Source: an uncultured Bacteroidales bacterium (GTDB taxonomy: Bacteria; Bacteroidota; Bacteroidia; Bacteroidales; P3). From it: 37,106 nt of DNA. A program made the translations under genes and the position numbers. The stretch lies in contig ONUE01000015.1 of assembly GCA_900320975.1 (NCBI GenBank), positions 1-37,106 of the forward strand, given 5' to 3'. The notes below the pieces were generated by a model that was not told the origin of the DNA, did no database searches, and saw only the letters and a list, made by a program, of their open reading frames with translations. Of the stretch, positions 7,007 to 16,203 are shown one piece after another (position 1 is the first letter of the stretch; each line of letters opens with the position of its first letter).

Positions 7007-8941
7007 TTGAAGCGCCTACTGCTCATAATATTAGCATTGGCCGTAGCCCATACCGTATCGGCTCAGGCCGATACGTCTCACGCCGACAGCAAGCCGGTGC
7101 GCGGCCTGGAGTACCACAAAGAAGAGCCCGACAGCGTGAAGCAGTCGAAAGTGCACTACTTCTTCTACACTCCGGCGCAGACGAAGATCAACGCCATGTA
7201 TATGCCGCAGCTGTCGCCCACCGGGATGCAGTTTAACGACCCGCTGGACGAGCTCAACGGCAACTACTACCTCAGTGTCGGCGTCATCGGACACCCCCAC
7301 CTGGCGCTCTACAGCGACGCCACAGAACCGCTGGGGCTGAGGCTCATCACCGACCGCTTCACGGGCTACGCCAAGCGCCTGGACAACGTGCGCTTCTACC
7401 AGACACGCACGCCCTATTCACTGCTGAGCTACAACTCGTCGCTCAACAAAGACTACGTCATACGCGCCACACACACGCAGAACATCATGCCGGGATGGAA
7501 TGCGTCGTTCGACTACAAGCTGGTGCGCCCCGAAGGCGTCTTCACCGGCACCTACGCCAAAGACCACTTCCTCGACGCCACCACCAACTACTTCTCGCGC
7601 GACTCGCGCTTGCAGGCCAAGGCGGCAGTGATATGGAACTCGATGCGCAACGACGAGAACGGCGGCATCACCGACGACGGCTACTTCACCGGCAACTACA
7701 GCACCAACTACGCCGGTATGCCCGTCAACATCTACGACATGCAGACGCGGCACAACGACCTGACGCTGATGGGCGGTGTGAACTACAGCCTCGTGCCACA
7801 GTTTGAGCGCTACCGTGAACGCGACAGCATAGCGGTGATTGTCGGTACCGACAGCACGATAAGCTATGACACCATCGCCATTACCGACACCATACCGGCG
7901 CACAAGCCCAAGATGCTGAACGCCGGCACCTTCGGTATCGAAGTGATCTACGACCGCCGCAAGCGCGTGGCCATAGACTCCACCATGTGGCGCGAATACA
8001 GCGCTCGCCTCTTCTGGACCAACGACGTATACCCCGACCACCGTTGGCGTAACCCCGTGAAGGTGACTGTAGGCCTGCAGCCCCACTATATCTTCGCCGC
8101 CATCGAAGGCGACAGCTTGGGCTTCCGCTCGTGGGTGGATCCCTTTGCTCGCGCCGAGGTGGCACTTGGTCGCGGCAGCATAGTGGGTGAGGCGGAGTCG
8201 AGGAACTCCTTCAACGCCCACGGCACGCCCGACTCGCGCTTCGCGGCGACCCTCACCTACCCCTTCGACAGCCTGCACAACAATGTAGCCGAGATCAAGG
8301 CCGTGCACACCACCCGCACACCCGACCTGCGGATGCTGCACTACAACAAGAACCTCGACGCCGTGGTGACCTCGTACGTGGGCGCGCGCTACCATTATAA
8401 AGATGTGGTGGACATCAGCCTCCAGGCCACACACTACAACCACAACACATGGTTCGACACCACGCTGCTGGCCGTGGAAGGCACCAGTCCCTTCTGGCTC
8501 TACCAGGCTCGCCTGACGACCCACCTGCAGTGGGGATGGCTGCATCTCGACATGCAGCACCTCATACAGCACAGTACCGACACCACACAGATGCCTGTGC
8601 CGCTGCTGGCCACCAAGAACTCTTTCTACACCGACATAGTGCTGATAAAAGACGTCTTGCGTGCGCAGATAGGTGTCGATCTCCGCTACCACTCGCTCTT
8701 CTTCTCCCCCAACTACGACCCCTACACAGGACTCTTCTACCACCAGCGCACCGCAAAGGTGGGCGGATACATCTGGGGTGACGTATTCCTCAACCTGCAG
8801 CTCAAGCGGGCCGTCTTCTACGTCAAGGCGGGCCACTTGAACGCCTTGTGGGAAGAGGAGCGCAAATACTTCTCGCTGCCGCACTACCCCGGACAGGGCT
8901 TCGGGCTCTTCTACGGCATCACCTGGAATTTCTTTGACTAA
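7007..8941 (+). CDS. Putative outer-membrane porin (Porin_10 family)
   Basis: The protein has 644 residues if read from TTG at 7007, which gives MKRLLLIILALAVAHTVSA, a clear signal peptide. The longer in-frame start at 6953 lies inside trxB and adds a sequence without signal-peptide character, so I reject it. The mature part alternates aromatic and polar residues throughout, with many Tyr, Trp and Asn, as expected for a large beta-barrel. It ends in FGLFYGITWNFFD, with the terminal aromatic-rich strand of outer-membrane proteins. Assignment to the putative porin family of Bacteroidota rests on size, N-terminal region and overall pattern. The substrate is unknown. Confidence 0.8.
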   Translation: MKRLLLIILALAVAHTVSAQADTSHADSKPVRGLEYHKEEPDSVKQSKVHYFFYTPAQTKINAMYMPQLSPTGMQFNDPLDELNGNYYLSVGVIGHPHLALYSDATEPLGLRLITDRFTGYAKRLDNVRFYQTRTPYSLLSYNSSLNKDYVIRATHTQNIMPGWNASFDYKLVRPEGVFTGTYAKDHFLDATTNYFSRDSRLQAKAAVIWNSMRNDENGGITDDGYFTGNYSTNYAGMPVNIYDMQTRHNDLTLMGGVNYSLVPQFERYRERDSIAVIVGTDSTISYDTIAITDTIPAHKPKMLNAGTFGIEVIYDRRKRVAIDSTMWREYSARLFWTNDVYPDHRWRNPVKVTVGLQPHYIFAAIEGDSLGFRSWVDPFARAEVALGRGSIVGEAESRNSFNAHGTPDSRFAATLTYPFDSLHNNVAEIKAVHTTRTPDLRMLHYNKNLDAVVTSYVGARYHYKDVVDISLQATHYNHNTWFDTTLLAVEGTSPFWLYQARLTTHLQWGWLHLDMQHLIQHSTDTTQMPVPLLATKNSFYTDIVLIKDVLRAQIGVDLRYHSLFFSPNYDPYTGLFYHQRTAKVGGYIWGDVFLNLQLKRAVFYVKAGHLNALWEEERKYFSLPHYPGQGFGLFYGITWNFFD

Positions 8942-8948
8942 GACAAAT

Positions 8949-9524
8949 ATGAAAAAGCTGATATTCGCAACCAACAACAAACACAAAGTCGAGGAAGTGC
9001 GCGCCGCACTCGACGGCATCGTGGAGATTGTCACCCTCGCCGAAGCGGGCCTCAGCGGTGAGATTCCCGAGACGGCAGACACGCTGCAAGGCAACGCGCT
9101 GCAGAAAGCACAGTGGGTGTGGGAGAGAACCCATACCGACTGCTTTGCCGACGACACAGGCCTCGAGGTCGACGCCCTCGGCGGCGCACCGGGCGTATAC
9201 TCGGCCCGTTATGCCGGCGAACACTGCTCGTTCGATGACAATATCAACAAGCTGCTCGCTGCCCTTGACGGTCAAAGCAACCGTAAAGCCGACTTCCGCA
9301 CGGTGATATGCCTCATAGAGGGCGGTGAGACGCACTACTTTGAAGGCCGTGTCGACGGACAGATACTCACCGAGCGCCACAGCAACGGTGAAGGCTTCGG
9401 CTACGACCCCATCTTTATGCCCGACCGCTTCGCCGTCAGCTTCGCCGAGATGCCGCTCAACGTCAAGAATACCATAAGTCACCGCGGACTGGCAGTAAAG
9501 AAGTTAGCGGAATACCTGAAATGA
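8949..9524 (+). CDS. rdgB: Non-canonical purine NTP pyrophosphatase (RdgB/HAM1)
   Basis: This 191-residue enzyme hydrolyses dITP, ITP and XTP to monophosphates, keeping deaminated purines out of DNA. ATG at 8949 gives the family start MKKLIFATNNKHKVEEV. An upstream ATG at 8934 would add five residues and overlap the porin gene, and is less likely. The conserved blocks are DCFADDTGLEVDALGG, PGVYSARYAG, EGFGYDPIF and the C-terminal SHRGLAVKKL. It starts 7 nt after the porin stop and overlaps the next gene by 4 nt. Confidence 0.95.
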   Translation: MKKLIFATNNKHKVEEVRAALDGIVEIVTLAEAGLSGEIPETADTLQGNALQKAQWVWERTHTDCFADDTGLEVDALGGAPGVYSARYAGEHCSFDDNINKLLAALDGQSNRKADFRTVICLIEGGETHYFEGRVDGQILTERHSNGEGFGYDPIFMPDRFAVSFAEMPLNVKNTISHRGLAVKKLAEYLK

Positions 9525-10057
9525 AGCAAGTCTACCCCATATCGATAGAAGGCGGCATGTCGCGCACCGGCAGCTACATACTCATGCTCGAAGAGCCAGA
9601 GAGCGGTAAGCGCATACCTATAGTGATAGGTGAACATGAGGCACACGCCATACTGATTGCCAAAGGGATGGTGCCCACCGGAAGGCCGATGACTCACAAG
9701 CTCATGACAGACCTCATGGACAACTACGGCATCAGCCTCACAAGCGCCAGCATCGACCGTGTCGCCGACGGCATCTTCTACGCTACCCTACACACCACAG
9801 ATGGCTTCAACAACAAAGACATAGACAGTCGCACCACCGACGCTGTCACCCTCGCCCTCCTCTGCAATGCGCCACTGACGGTGGCCGACAGCGTGCTCGA
9901 AGAGTGTGGCACCGCAGCAGTACCGACACAGAAGGTGCCAGAGGTGCAGACAATAGAGAGCCTGGAGCAAGAACTGCGTCGCTGCGAAGAGACCGAAGAC
10001 TACGAGCGTGCGGCAGAAATACAGGAAAAGATAGAAAGGATGAAGTCTCATGATTAA
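9521..10057 (+). CDS. DUF151 bifunctional-nuclease family protein with UVR motif
   Basis: In this 178-residue protein, residues 1-130 form the DUF151 (bifunctional nuclease) domain: MSRTGSYILMLEE, RIPIVIGEHEAHAI, and a DSRTTDAVTLALL block that carries the conserved SRxxDAxxLA motif. Residues 145-175 (LEQELRRCEETEDYERAAEI) are a UVR helical hairpin of the type found in UvrB and UvrC. This DUF151-UVR fusion is known in Bacteroidota. Nuclease activity is inferred only from plant and mycobacterial relatives. It shares ATGA with the end of rdgB and overlaps the next gene by 8 nt, so translation is probably coupled. Confidence 0.88.
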   Translation: MKQVYPISIEGGMSRTGSYILMLEEPESGKRIPIVIGEHEAHAILIAKGMVPTGRPMTHKLMTDLMDNYGISLTSASIDRVADGIFYATLHTTDGFNNKDIDSRTTDAVTLALLCNAPLTVADSVLEECGTAAVPTQKVPEVQTIESLEQELRRCEETEDYERAAEIQEKIERMKSHD

Positions 10058-10817
10058 AGCGGCATTCTTTGATATAGACGGCACACTGCTGAGTTTCAAC
10101 ACGCACCGCGTCTCCGAAGGCACCATACGGGCTTTCCGCACGCTGCACGAGCACGGTGTGCGCACCTTCATCTCCAGCGGCCGTCCCAAGATACTCATAC
10201 CAGAGATGCCCGTCAGCTTCGATGGTTACATCACTATGAACGGAGGCTTGGTATTCACCGCTGAAGGGGAAATATTGCTGAGCAACCCCATACTGCATGA
10301 GGACAGCGAGCGGTGGCTCGACTACGCCAAAGAGCACAAGATCTGCACTATGGTCTTCACGGCGGACAACATGATGGCCGCCCAGATTGACCCCATAGGG
10401 CTCAAGATACGTGAGCAGCTGGAGTTCCAGATGCCCCCGATAGTGGACATCGACGACATGCGCAACAACGAAGCATACCAACTGATAGCCATCATGCCGC
10501 CCACCGTCGACGGAGAAGTGGCAGCTCTCCTGCCCCACTGCCGTCTGCCACGCTGGCATCATGCCTTCACCGACATCGTGGCCACCGGCAACAGCAAAGC
10601 CGCCGGTATGGAAGCCATCTGTCGCCATTTCGGCATCAAGCAGGAAGAGACACTGGCCTTTGGTGACGGTGGCAACGACCTCGAGATGCTGCAGTGGGCC
10701 GGCATCGGCGTGGCCATGGGTAACGCCGCCGATGAGGTGAAAGCCAAAGCCGATATGGTGACCACTGATGTCGACAACGAAGGTATAGAGACTGCAATAA
10801 ACAAACTGTTCGCATGA
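10050..10817 (+). CDS. Cof-type HAD-IIB hydrolase
   Basis: This 255-residue cytosolic phosphatase of the haloacid dehalogenase superfamily has motif I FFDIDGTLLSF (nucleophile Asp8, acid/base Asp10), motif II TFISSGRPK, a class IIB cap domain in the middle, and motif IV FGDGGNDLEM with GIGVAMGNAADEVKAKAD. Such enzymes act on sugar phosphates, nucleotides or flavin intermediates; the substrate is not predictable here. It overlaps its neighbours on both sides (8 nt and 4 nt). Confidence 0.93.
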   Translation: MIKAAFFDIDGTLLSFNTHRVSEGTIRAFRTLHEHGVRTFISSGRPKILIPEMPVSFDGYITMNGGLVFTAEGEILLSNPILHEDSERWLDYAKEHKICTMVFTADNMMAAQIDPIGLKIREQLEFQMPPIVDIDDMRNNEAYQLIAIMPPTVDGEVAALLPHCRLPRWHHAFTDIVATGNSKAAGMEAICRHFGIKQEETLAFGDGGNDLEMLQWAGIGVAMGNAADEVKAKADMVTTDVDNEGIETAINKLFA

Positions 10818-11035
10818 AGAAGATGTCACTCGAAGAAGAACTTGAGTACACCCAGCGGCTGCTACGCAGCTATCAGGATCTGGCGGTGGATCAGGAGGAT
10901 GACGACACTTTCGTGGCGCGCGGCAACGGCTTCTGCGACCGCAAATACAGCGAAGACTTCATAGAGATGCAGGTGGCTCAAATGACCGCCCGCATTGCAG
11001 ACCTTGAAAGAAAGATACACGATAACAATAAATAA
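10814..11035 (+). CDS. Small predicted coiled-coil protein, unknown function
   Basis: This 73-residue protein has no family I recognise. Its ATG overlaps the HAD stop by 4 nt. The sequence shows two helical, heptad-compatible segments, MSLEEELEYTQRLLRSYQDL at 4-23 and EMQVAQMTARIADLERKIHD at 51-70, around a central FVARGNGFCDRKYSEDF segment. Acidic and cytosolic, with no signal peptide or membrane segment. The overlap and normal codon use argue it is a true gene. Confidence 0.75.
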   Translation: MKKMSLEEELEYTQRLLRSYQDLAVDQEDDDTFVARGNGFCDRKYSEDFIEMQVAQMTARIADLERKIHDNNK

Positions 11036-11042
11036 TAAGAGA

Positions 11043-12386
11043 ATGAAACAACGCGAAAACTTTGGCTCGAAACTTGGTATCATCATGGCCACCGCAGGCT
11101 CGGCCCTCGGCTTGGGCAACATCTACCGCTTCCCTTGTGAAGCCGGCGCCAATGGCGGCGGAGCTTTCCTTATAGTATATCTTATTGTGGCCCTGCTTAT
11201 GGGCACGACACTCATGGTCGCCGAATTCATCATCGGACGACGTTCACACAGCAACCCCATAGGTGCCTTCCGTGTGCTCGAAGGCAAGAAGAACGGTTGG
11301 ATGTCGATAGGATGGCTCGGCGTAGTCTGCGCTTTCCTCGTGTTGGCTTTCTATACCACGGTGGCAGGCTGGACACTCGGCTACCTCGGCAAGTCGGTGG
11401 CCAACCACTTCGAGGGACAAGACCTCGGCCAGATACAGGGGCAATTTGTCTCATTCACCAACCACCCCTGGCTGCCTATCGTTTGCCAGCTCATCTTCCT
11501 CGCCCTTACGGCCGTCGTGGTGGCACGTGGTATCAAGGACGGTATCGAGAAATGGTCTAAGATACTCATGCCCATGCTGCTCGTCATCATGGTGGTGCTC
11601 TGCGTCAAGTCGCTCACCCTCAACGGTGCCGCCGACGGTCTGCGTTTCTTCTTCACGCCCGACTTCTCGAAGATTAACGGCAAGGTACTCATAAGTGCCC
11701 TTGGCCAAAGCTTCTTCTCGCTCTCCATAGGTATGGGTGCACTGATAACCTACGGCTCCTATATCGGCAGCAAGGACAATATGCTCAGCAGCTCGACAAG
11801 CGTGGTGTTTGCCGACACCTTGGTGGCAGTCCTTGCGGGCGTCATCATCTTCCCTGCAGCCTTCACCTTCGGCGTACAGCCCGAAGCCGGCGCTTCACTG
11901 GCCTTCACCACACTGCCTATGGTCTTCCAGCAGATGACGGGGGGATACTTCTTCTGCCTCATCTTCTTCCTACTGCTGGTTATCGCCACCCTCACTTCCA
12001 CCATCTCGCTACTGGAGGTCATCGTGGCTACCACCACCGAGGAGCTGCATATCTCACGCCCCAAAGCCGCTATCCTTGGCTCCCTAACCACCGCCGTCAT
12101 CGGAGTCCTCGCCACCCTCAGCTTCCGCGAGGGAAGCCCGCTACACCTCAACGGCCAGACGGTCTTCGATATGCTCGACCACATCACTGCCCTATACCTC
12201 ATGCCCATCGGCGGCCTGATGATAGTGCTCTTCGTGGGTTGGCGCATGAAGAAAGCAGACACCCTCGATGAGCTCACCAACGGTGGCACGCTGCGCGCTG
12301 GTATCCGCAAAGTCGTCTACTATCTGATTCGCTACGTGGCGCCGGTAGCCATTGTCGTCATCTTCATCAGCCAGCTGGTGAAGTGA
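11043..12386 (+). CDS. Sodium-dependent transporter (NSS/SNF family)
   Basis: This 447-residue polytopic protein has about 11 membrane segments. The start ATG at 11043 gives MKQRENFGSKLGIIMATAGSA, the canonical family N-terminus leading into GLGNIYRFPCEAGANGGGAF, where the unwound TM1 binds sodium and substrate. An upstream ATG at 10995 would overlap the previous gene by 41 nt and is rejected. The family imports amino acids or related amines with Na+; the substrate is unknown. The stop overlaps the polymerase GTG start by 4 nt. Confidence 0.93.
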   Translation: MKQRENFGSKLGIIMATAGSALGLGNIYRFPCEAGANGGGAFLIVYLIVALLMGTTLMVAEFIIGRRSHSNPIGAFRVLEGKKNGWMSIGWLGVVCAFLVLAFYTTVAGWTLGYLGKSVANHFEGQDLGQIQGQFVSFTNHPWLPIVCQLIFLALTAVVVARGIKDGIEKWSKILMPMLLVIMVVLCVKSLTLNGAADGLRFFFTPDFSKINGKVLISALGQSFFSLSIGMGALITYGSYIGSKDNMLSSSTSVVFADTLVAVLAGVIIFPAAFTFGVQPEAGASLAFTTLPMVFQQMTGGYFFCLIFFLLLVIATLTSTISLLEVIVATTTEELHISRPKAAILGSLTTAVIGVLATLSFREGSPLHLNGQTVFDMLDHITALYLMPIGGLMIVLFVGWRMKKADTLDELTNGGTLRAGIRKVVYYLIRYVAPVAIVVIFISQLVK

Positions 12387-13864
12387 ACCACTACATAGCC
12401 ATAGACCTCAAGTCGTTCTATGCTTCGGTGGAATGCGTGGAGAGAGGCCTCAATCCACTGACCACCAACCTCGTCGTGGCCGATAAATCGCGCACCGACA
12501 AGACCATCTGCCTGGCGGTGTCGCCATCGCTGAAAGCCTATGGCATCTCTGGACGCGCCCGCCTCTTCGAAGTGGAGCAGTGTCTGCGCGACGTGAACCG
12601 CGACCGGCTGTACCGATCACCTTCAGGTATCTTCACTGGCAAGAGCATCAACGACACCGAACTCAAGGCCAATGCGAATCTGGAGGTCGACTATATTGCC
12701 GCCCCGCCACGGATGGCCTTCTACATGGACTACAGCGCCCGCATCTACAAGACCTACCTCAATTATGTGTCGGCTGACGACATTCATGTCTACTCCATCG
12801 ACGAGGTCTTCATTGACGTCACCCACTACCTCGACACATACCACTGCACCCCTCACGAGCTGGCCTCACGCATGATTCGCAGCGTCCTCAAGCAGACGGG
12901 CATCACGGCCACCGCTGGCATCGGAACAAACCTATACCTTGCCAAAGTGGCTATGGATATCGTAGCCAAGCACCTGCCCGCTGACGCCGACGGTGTCCGC
13001 ATTGCGGAGCTCGACGAGATGAGTTACCGCCGTCAGCTATGGAGCCACACCCCAATCACCGACTTCTGGCGCGTAGGACGCGGCATCGGTAGCAAGCTGC
13101 TCGCCAATGGGATGAAGACCATGGGCGATGTCGCTCGCTACTCATTGACCAACGAGGATTTGCTCTACCATCTCTTCGGCGTGAATGCCGAGCTACTCAT
13201 TGACCACGCATGGGGCTGGGAACCCTGCACAATGAAGCAGATAAAAGCCTACAGGCCACAGACGAACTCACTCAGCTCGAGCCAAGTACTAACAGAGCCA
13301 TACACTTTTGACAAGGCTCGTGTGGTGGTGCGCGAGATGGCCCTTGCTGTCGCCCTCGACTTAGTCGACAAGCACCTCGTGGCAGAACAGCTGACTCTGA
13401 CCATCAACTACGACACCGAGAACCTGAAGCGCGACGAGATACGCAAGAAATACAAGGGCAAGGTTGTGCGCGACTGGTATGGCCGTGAGGTGCCCCAATA
13501 CGCCCACGGCACCGCCCGCCTGCCACGCATGACTTCCTCCAGACGCATCATCACCAACGCCATACTGGATATCTTCGACCGCACCGTCGACCACAACCTC
13601 CTCGTCAGGCGTATCACCATCGGCACCTATAATGTCGTAGACGAGCACAAATACCGCCAGACAGGCATCCAGCAGGACCTCTTCTCCGACACCGAGGAGA
13701 CAAAAAAGGAGGAGGAGCTGCTCTCCCGCGAGCGCCGCATGCAGGAGGCTACGCTATCCATCAAAAAACGCTTCGGGAAGAATGCCCTGCTCTGGGGCAC
13801 CGACTTCGAGGATGGGGCTACAGCACGGCAACGCAACCGACAGATTGGAGGTCATCATGAATAA
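12383..13864 (+). CDS. Y-family DNA polymerase (UmuC/UvrX-like)
   Basis: This 493-residue translesion polymerase starts at GTG 12383, which overlaps the transporter stop. The palm motifs are complete: IAIDLKSFYASVE (first Asp at 8) and YSIDEVFID (Asp140-Glu141). The finger region CLAVSPSLKAYGISGRARLFEV and the helix-hairpin region (GIGTNLYLAKVAMD, GRGIGSKLLANG) follow. It resembles the Firmicutes UvrX-like group (VVADKSRTDKTICLAV after the first motif) more than classical DinB or UmuC, and has a long charged C-terminus. It is paired with a YolD-like gene, the arrangement seen for uvrX in Bacillus and Clostridia. Confidence 0.93.
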   Translation: MNHYIAIDLKSFYASVECVERGLNPLTTNLVVADKSRTDKTICLAVSPSLKAYGISGRARLFEVEQCLRDVNRDRLYRSPSGIFTGKSINDTELKANANLEVDYIAAPPRMAFYMDYSARIYKTYLNYVSADDIHVYSIDEVFIDVTHYLDTYHCTPHELASRMIRSVLKQTGITATAGIGTNLYLAKVAMDIVAKHLPADADGVRIAELDEMSYRRQLWSHTPITDFWRVGRGIGSKLLANGMKTMGDVARYSLTNEDLLYHLFGVNAELLIDHAWGWEPCTMKQIKAYRPQTNSLSSSQVLTEPYTFDKARVVVREMALAVALDLVDKHLVAEQLTLTINYDTENLKRDEIRKKYKGKVVRDWYGREVPQYAHGTARLPRMTSSRRIITNAILDIFDRTVDHNLLVRRITIGTYNVVDEHKYRQTGIQQDLFSDTEETKKEEELLSRERRMQEATLSIKKRFGKNALLWGTDFEDGATARQRNRQIGGHHE

Positions 13865-14066
13865 CGACAGTTACGAAGATATCATCAACCTGCCGCACCA
13901 CATGTCCTCAAAATACCCACACATGTCAATGGAAGACCGCGCGGCGCAGTTCGCACCTTTTGCCGCCCTCAACGGTCATGCCGCAGTCATCAGCCACACC
14001 GGCGAACAACACGTGGAAGACGTCAACACCATACAGACCGAGGACGACTATCTGCTTTATTATTAA
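13857..14066 (+). CDS. YolD-like small protein paired with the polymerase
   Basis: This 69-residue protein starts at ATG 13857, overlapping the polymerase stop by 8 nt. The core YEDIINLPHH, SMEDRAAQFAPFAALNGHA is the pattern seen in short YolD-like proteins encoded next to Y-family polymerases in Firmicutes. YolD proteins are thought to play a UmuD-like accessory role; this is an inference from neighbourhood, not shown. It is somewhat shorter than many relatives. A hairpin follows 2 nt after the stop. Confidence 0.8.
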   Translation: MNNDSYEDIINLPHHMSSKYPHMSMEDRAAQFAPFAALNGHAAVISHTGEQHVEDVNTIQTEDDYLLYY

Positions 14067-14068
14067 AA

Positions 14069-14105
14069 AAGAAAGGACAAAATCAATTGCCCTTTCTTGT
14101 CTTTT
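14069..14105. terminator. Hairpin between convergent genes
   Basis: The stem is AAGAAAGGACAA (14069-14080) with TTGCCCTTTCTT (14087-14098), 11 of 12 pairs and a 6-nt loop. A T-rich run follows on the plus strand and an A run lies on the other side, so it may end transcripts from both directions. Confidence 0.7.
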
Positions 14106-14121
14106 GATATCGTTCAGCGAA

Positions 14122-15474
14122 CTATCTGCCGGCCAGACACCAGAAGATACCGAACTTGACAGGATAGAAGGGATCGTTACCTCTCTTTAAAAGTGGCAAT
14201 GTGGCTGTCTGGACAAACAATCCGAAGTTGTTGTAGAGCAGCGTCAACCTGGTGTCAAGCATAAAGGTATTAAGTTGCTTACGGTGCAGCGGGTCTTTGG
14301 CACTAACCTGCACAGACTTGGTGTTGTACTGCTGCTCCAACGTTCCTGCAAGGTTTATACCGGGAATTGCCGACAGGCGCAGGCACAACCCGTCATACGA
14401 CCAAGGCTCAAAGCTGAAGGTCACAGGTAATGTGACGGCAACAGTATTGAAGTAAGAGTCCCAGTTGTTAAGTTCGCTAGCACCTGTAATCTGCACCATG
14501 TTCGACGTAGTAGAACTTTGGAAACCAGTGCCGGTGTAGTTCACCAACGGAGAGTCAAAGTGGAACATATTTCCGTCCACCCCAAGACCAATATACAGTC
14601 CAAAATGATCTTCATCAAGTACCGGAAAATCTATCGAGAGTCCAAAGTTCATAAAGTAGCTGCTCAACTCCGCATCACCATTCATACCACCAAAGCCGAC
14701 GAACGGCTTGCTACCCCAGTTGTTGAAACCCCAGAAAAAGTTTGCTTCAACGTCGCGATCCGGCGAAGAAGAGAAATCATCGTCAAACGGCTCGTCACTG
14801 GTGGTAACCAAGCTGTCTTTGGTCGAAACAAACGGAGTGATATCGAAATATGCAACATGACCAAGTACTTTGATTTTTCCTCCATCTTCTTGAGTCATCT
14901 GGTACGTTCTACCCCGAGGGTTAGTGCCGGGTTTTAAATCAATACTTGGTATTTCTATATAAGAGGCATCTTCGGCATGGAAGTTGTAGTCTGTAAGCGA
15001 CAGCGGCACATCTCCGACAATTCTTGATCCATCCTCGGTGTGCAATATCACTTCACCTGCCTTGATAGTATCTGTCGGCAACACTTTGGTCATCCTCACC
15101 TTACCAGCCTCTTCTGTATTGATGATTAATTGTTTGTCGCCAAAGTCCATCGCACCGACAAACTCCAGCGAGCCGGCATCCTGCACCGTAAACTGGTTTA
15201 TAGGGCAGTCCGGAGCCATACGTAACACTGCTTTGTTTTTACGTTTAATATACATAACTCCTCGCGACACGCGCGCCACAGGGGTGTTCGAACTGACCTC
15301 AAGCACAGTACCTCTGGTTGAGTCAATATAGACCTTCAGAGAAACGGCATCTTCAATCACCACGGTATGCACGTCTTTCACGGGCTGCACACTGACCTGC
15401 GCCACAGTGGCGGTACTGATTGCGAGAGCCGCCAACAGCGGCAGGAAACATTTGTTTTTCATAGCTTTATCCAT
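14122..15474 (-). CDS. Outer-membrane protein with DUF2807-like N-terminal domain
   Basis: This 450-residue protein carries a signal peptide. The ATG at 15474 gives MDKAMKNK; the second Met (15462) gives the cleaner signal MKNKCFLPLLAALAISTATVA and may be the true start. Residues 25-200 read as repeated short beta strands, with phrases like VHTVVIEDAVSLKVYIDST and SLEFVGAMDFGDKQLIIN, resembling the DUF2807 (GIN) beta-helix domain. From about 235 onward (FFWGFNNWGSKPFVGFGGMN) the sequence looks like an outer-membrane beta-barrel of OmpA or opacity type. It is the last gene after an ECF sigma and anti-sigma pair and is probably a target or partner of that circuit. Confidence 0.7.
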   Translation of the reverse strand: MDKAMKNKCFLPLLAALAISTATVAQVSVQPVKDVHTVVIEDAVSLKVYIDSTRGTVLEVSSNTPVARVSRGVMYIKRKNKAVLRMAPDCPINQFTVQDAGSLEFVGAMDFGDKQLIINTEEAGKVRMTKVLPTDTIKAGEVILHTEDGSRIVGDVPLSLTDYNFHAEDASYIEIPSIDLKPGTNPRGRTYQMTQEDGGKIKVLGHVAYFDITPFVSTKDSLVTTSDEPFDDDFSSSPDRDVEANFFWGFNNWGSKPFVGFGGMNGDAELSSYFMNFGLSIDFPVLDEDHFGLYIGLGVDGNMFHFDSPLVNYTGTGFQSSTTSNMVQITGASELNNWDSYFNTVAVTLPVTFSFEPWSYDGLCLRLSAIPGINLAGTLEQQYNTKSVQVSAKDPLHRKQLNTFMLDTRLTLLYNNFGLFVQTATLPLLKRGNDPFYPVKFGIFWCLAGR

Positions 15475-15486
15475 TTTAATATGTTA

Positions 15487-16203
15487 TTATTCTGTAATAT
15501 TGGCAAGCAAATAAGTCTCTCTGGACTTGAAGCGACGGTGCACCCACTGTACTACCCTGTTCTCAGCAACCCTCTCCTTCAGCTCTTCCTTCCATGAGCG
15601 ACGGCTGTTGTCGTATACAACCAGATTATTGGTGTAGGTGGTATCCGGATCCTGCTCGTATACAATCAGGTAGTCACAGAAAATCACCTCCGGCTCAGCG
15701 ACAGGCACAACGGGCTTTACTGTATCTTCCTGCGGCTGCACAACCTCCGGCTCAGTAGGCAGTGCCTCACACAACACCTCCTTTTGCGCCACCACACTCA
15801 CATGTCTGTTTACTACCGCAGGAGCCATAACCTCGGTCACCGTGTCGGCAACCACCTCTGCCTCCGGCAAAGTCGCTTCCGCCACCTGCACTGATGGCCC
15901 CTCCGGCTTGACGTCGGTCATCAAAGCAATAGGCATCATCAGTGCAATCACCACGGCAGCGGCAGCCGACCAATGCAATGCCACCGGCCACAGAGGCTTG
16001 CTGTGGCGAGGCTGGGCTGCGTCGTACCGTACTGTTGTGTCGGCCTCCAACCTCGGTGCCTCACAGTATAGCGCCAGCTCTTCTGCCGCCTCCGGATGCT
16101 CACCAAGCCACTCCTCCACAACCTCACGCTCACCGGCAGTCAGCTCGTCGTCAGCATAGCGCACCAGCCACAGCTCATAGTTATTATCATTGATCTTTTC
16201 CAT
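15487..16203 (-). CDS. Putative anti-sigma factor (single-pass membrane protein)
   Basis: In this 238-residue protein the N-terminus (NDNNYELWLVRYADDELTAG, then EEWLGEHPEAAEELALY) resembles the cytosolic sigma-binding region of Bacteroidota anti-sigma factors. It lacks a CHCC zinc motif. A single membrane helix lies at about 79-98 (SAAAAVVIALMMPIALM). The C-terminal part is a Pro/Glu/Val-rich stalk that would sit in the periplasm. It overlaps the sigma gene by 17 nt and lies 12 nt before the outer-membrane protein gene. The anti-sigma role is inferred from topology and position. Confidence 0.7.
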   Translation of the reverse strand: MEKINDNNYELWLVRYADDELTAGEREVVEEWLGEHPEAAEELALYCEAPRLEADTTVRYDAAQPRHSKPLWPVALHWSAAAAVVIALMMPIALMTDVKPEGPSVQVAEATLPEAEVVADTVTEVMAPAVVNRHVSVVAQKEVLCEALPTEPEVVQPQEDTVKPVVPVAEPEVIFCDYLIVYEQDPDTTYTNNLVVYDNSRRSWKEELKERVAENRVVQWVHRRFKSRETYLLANITE

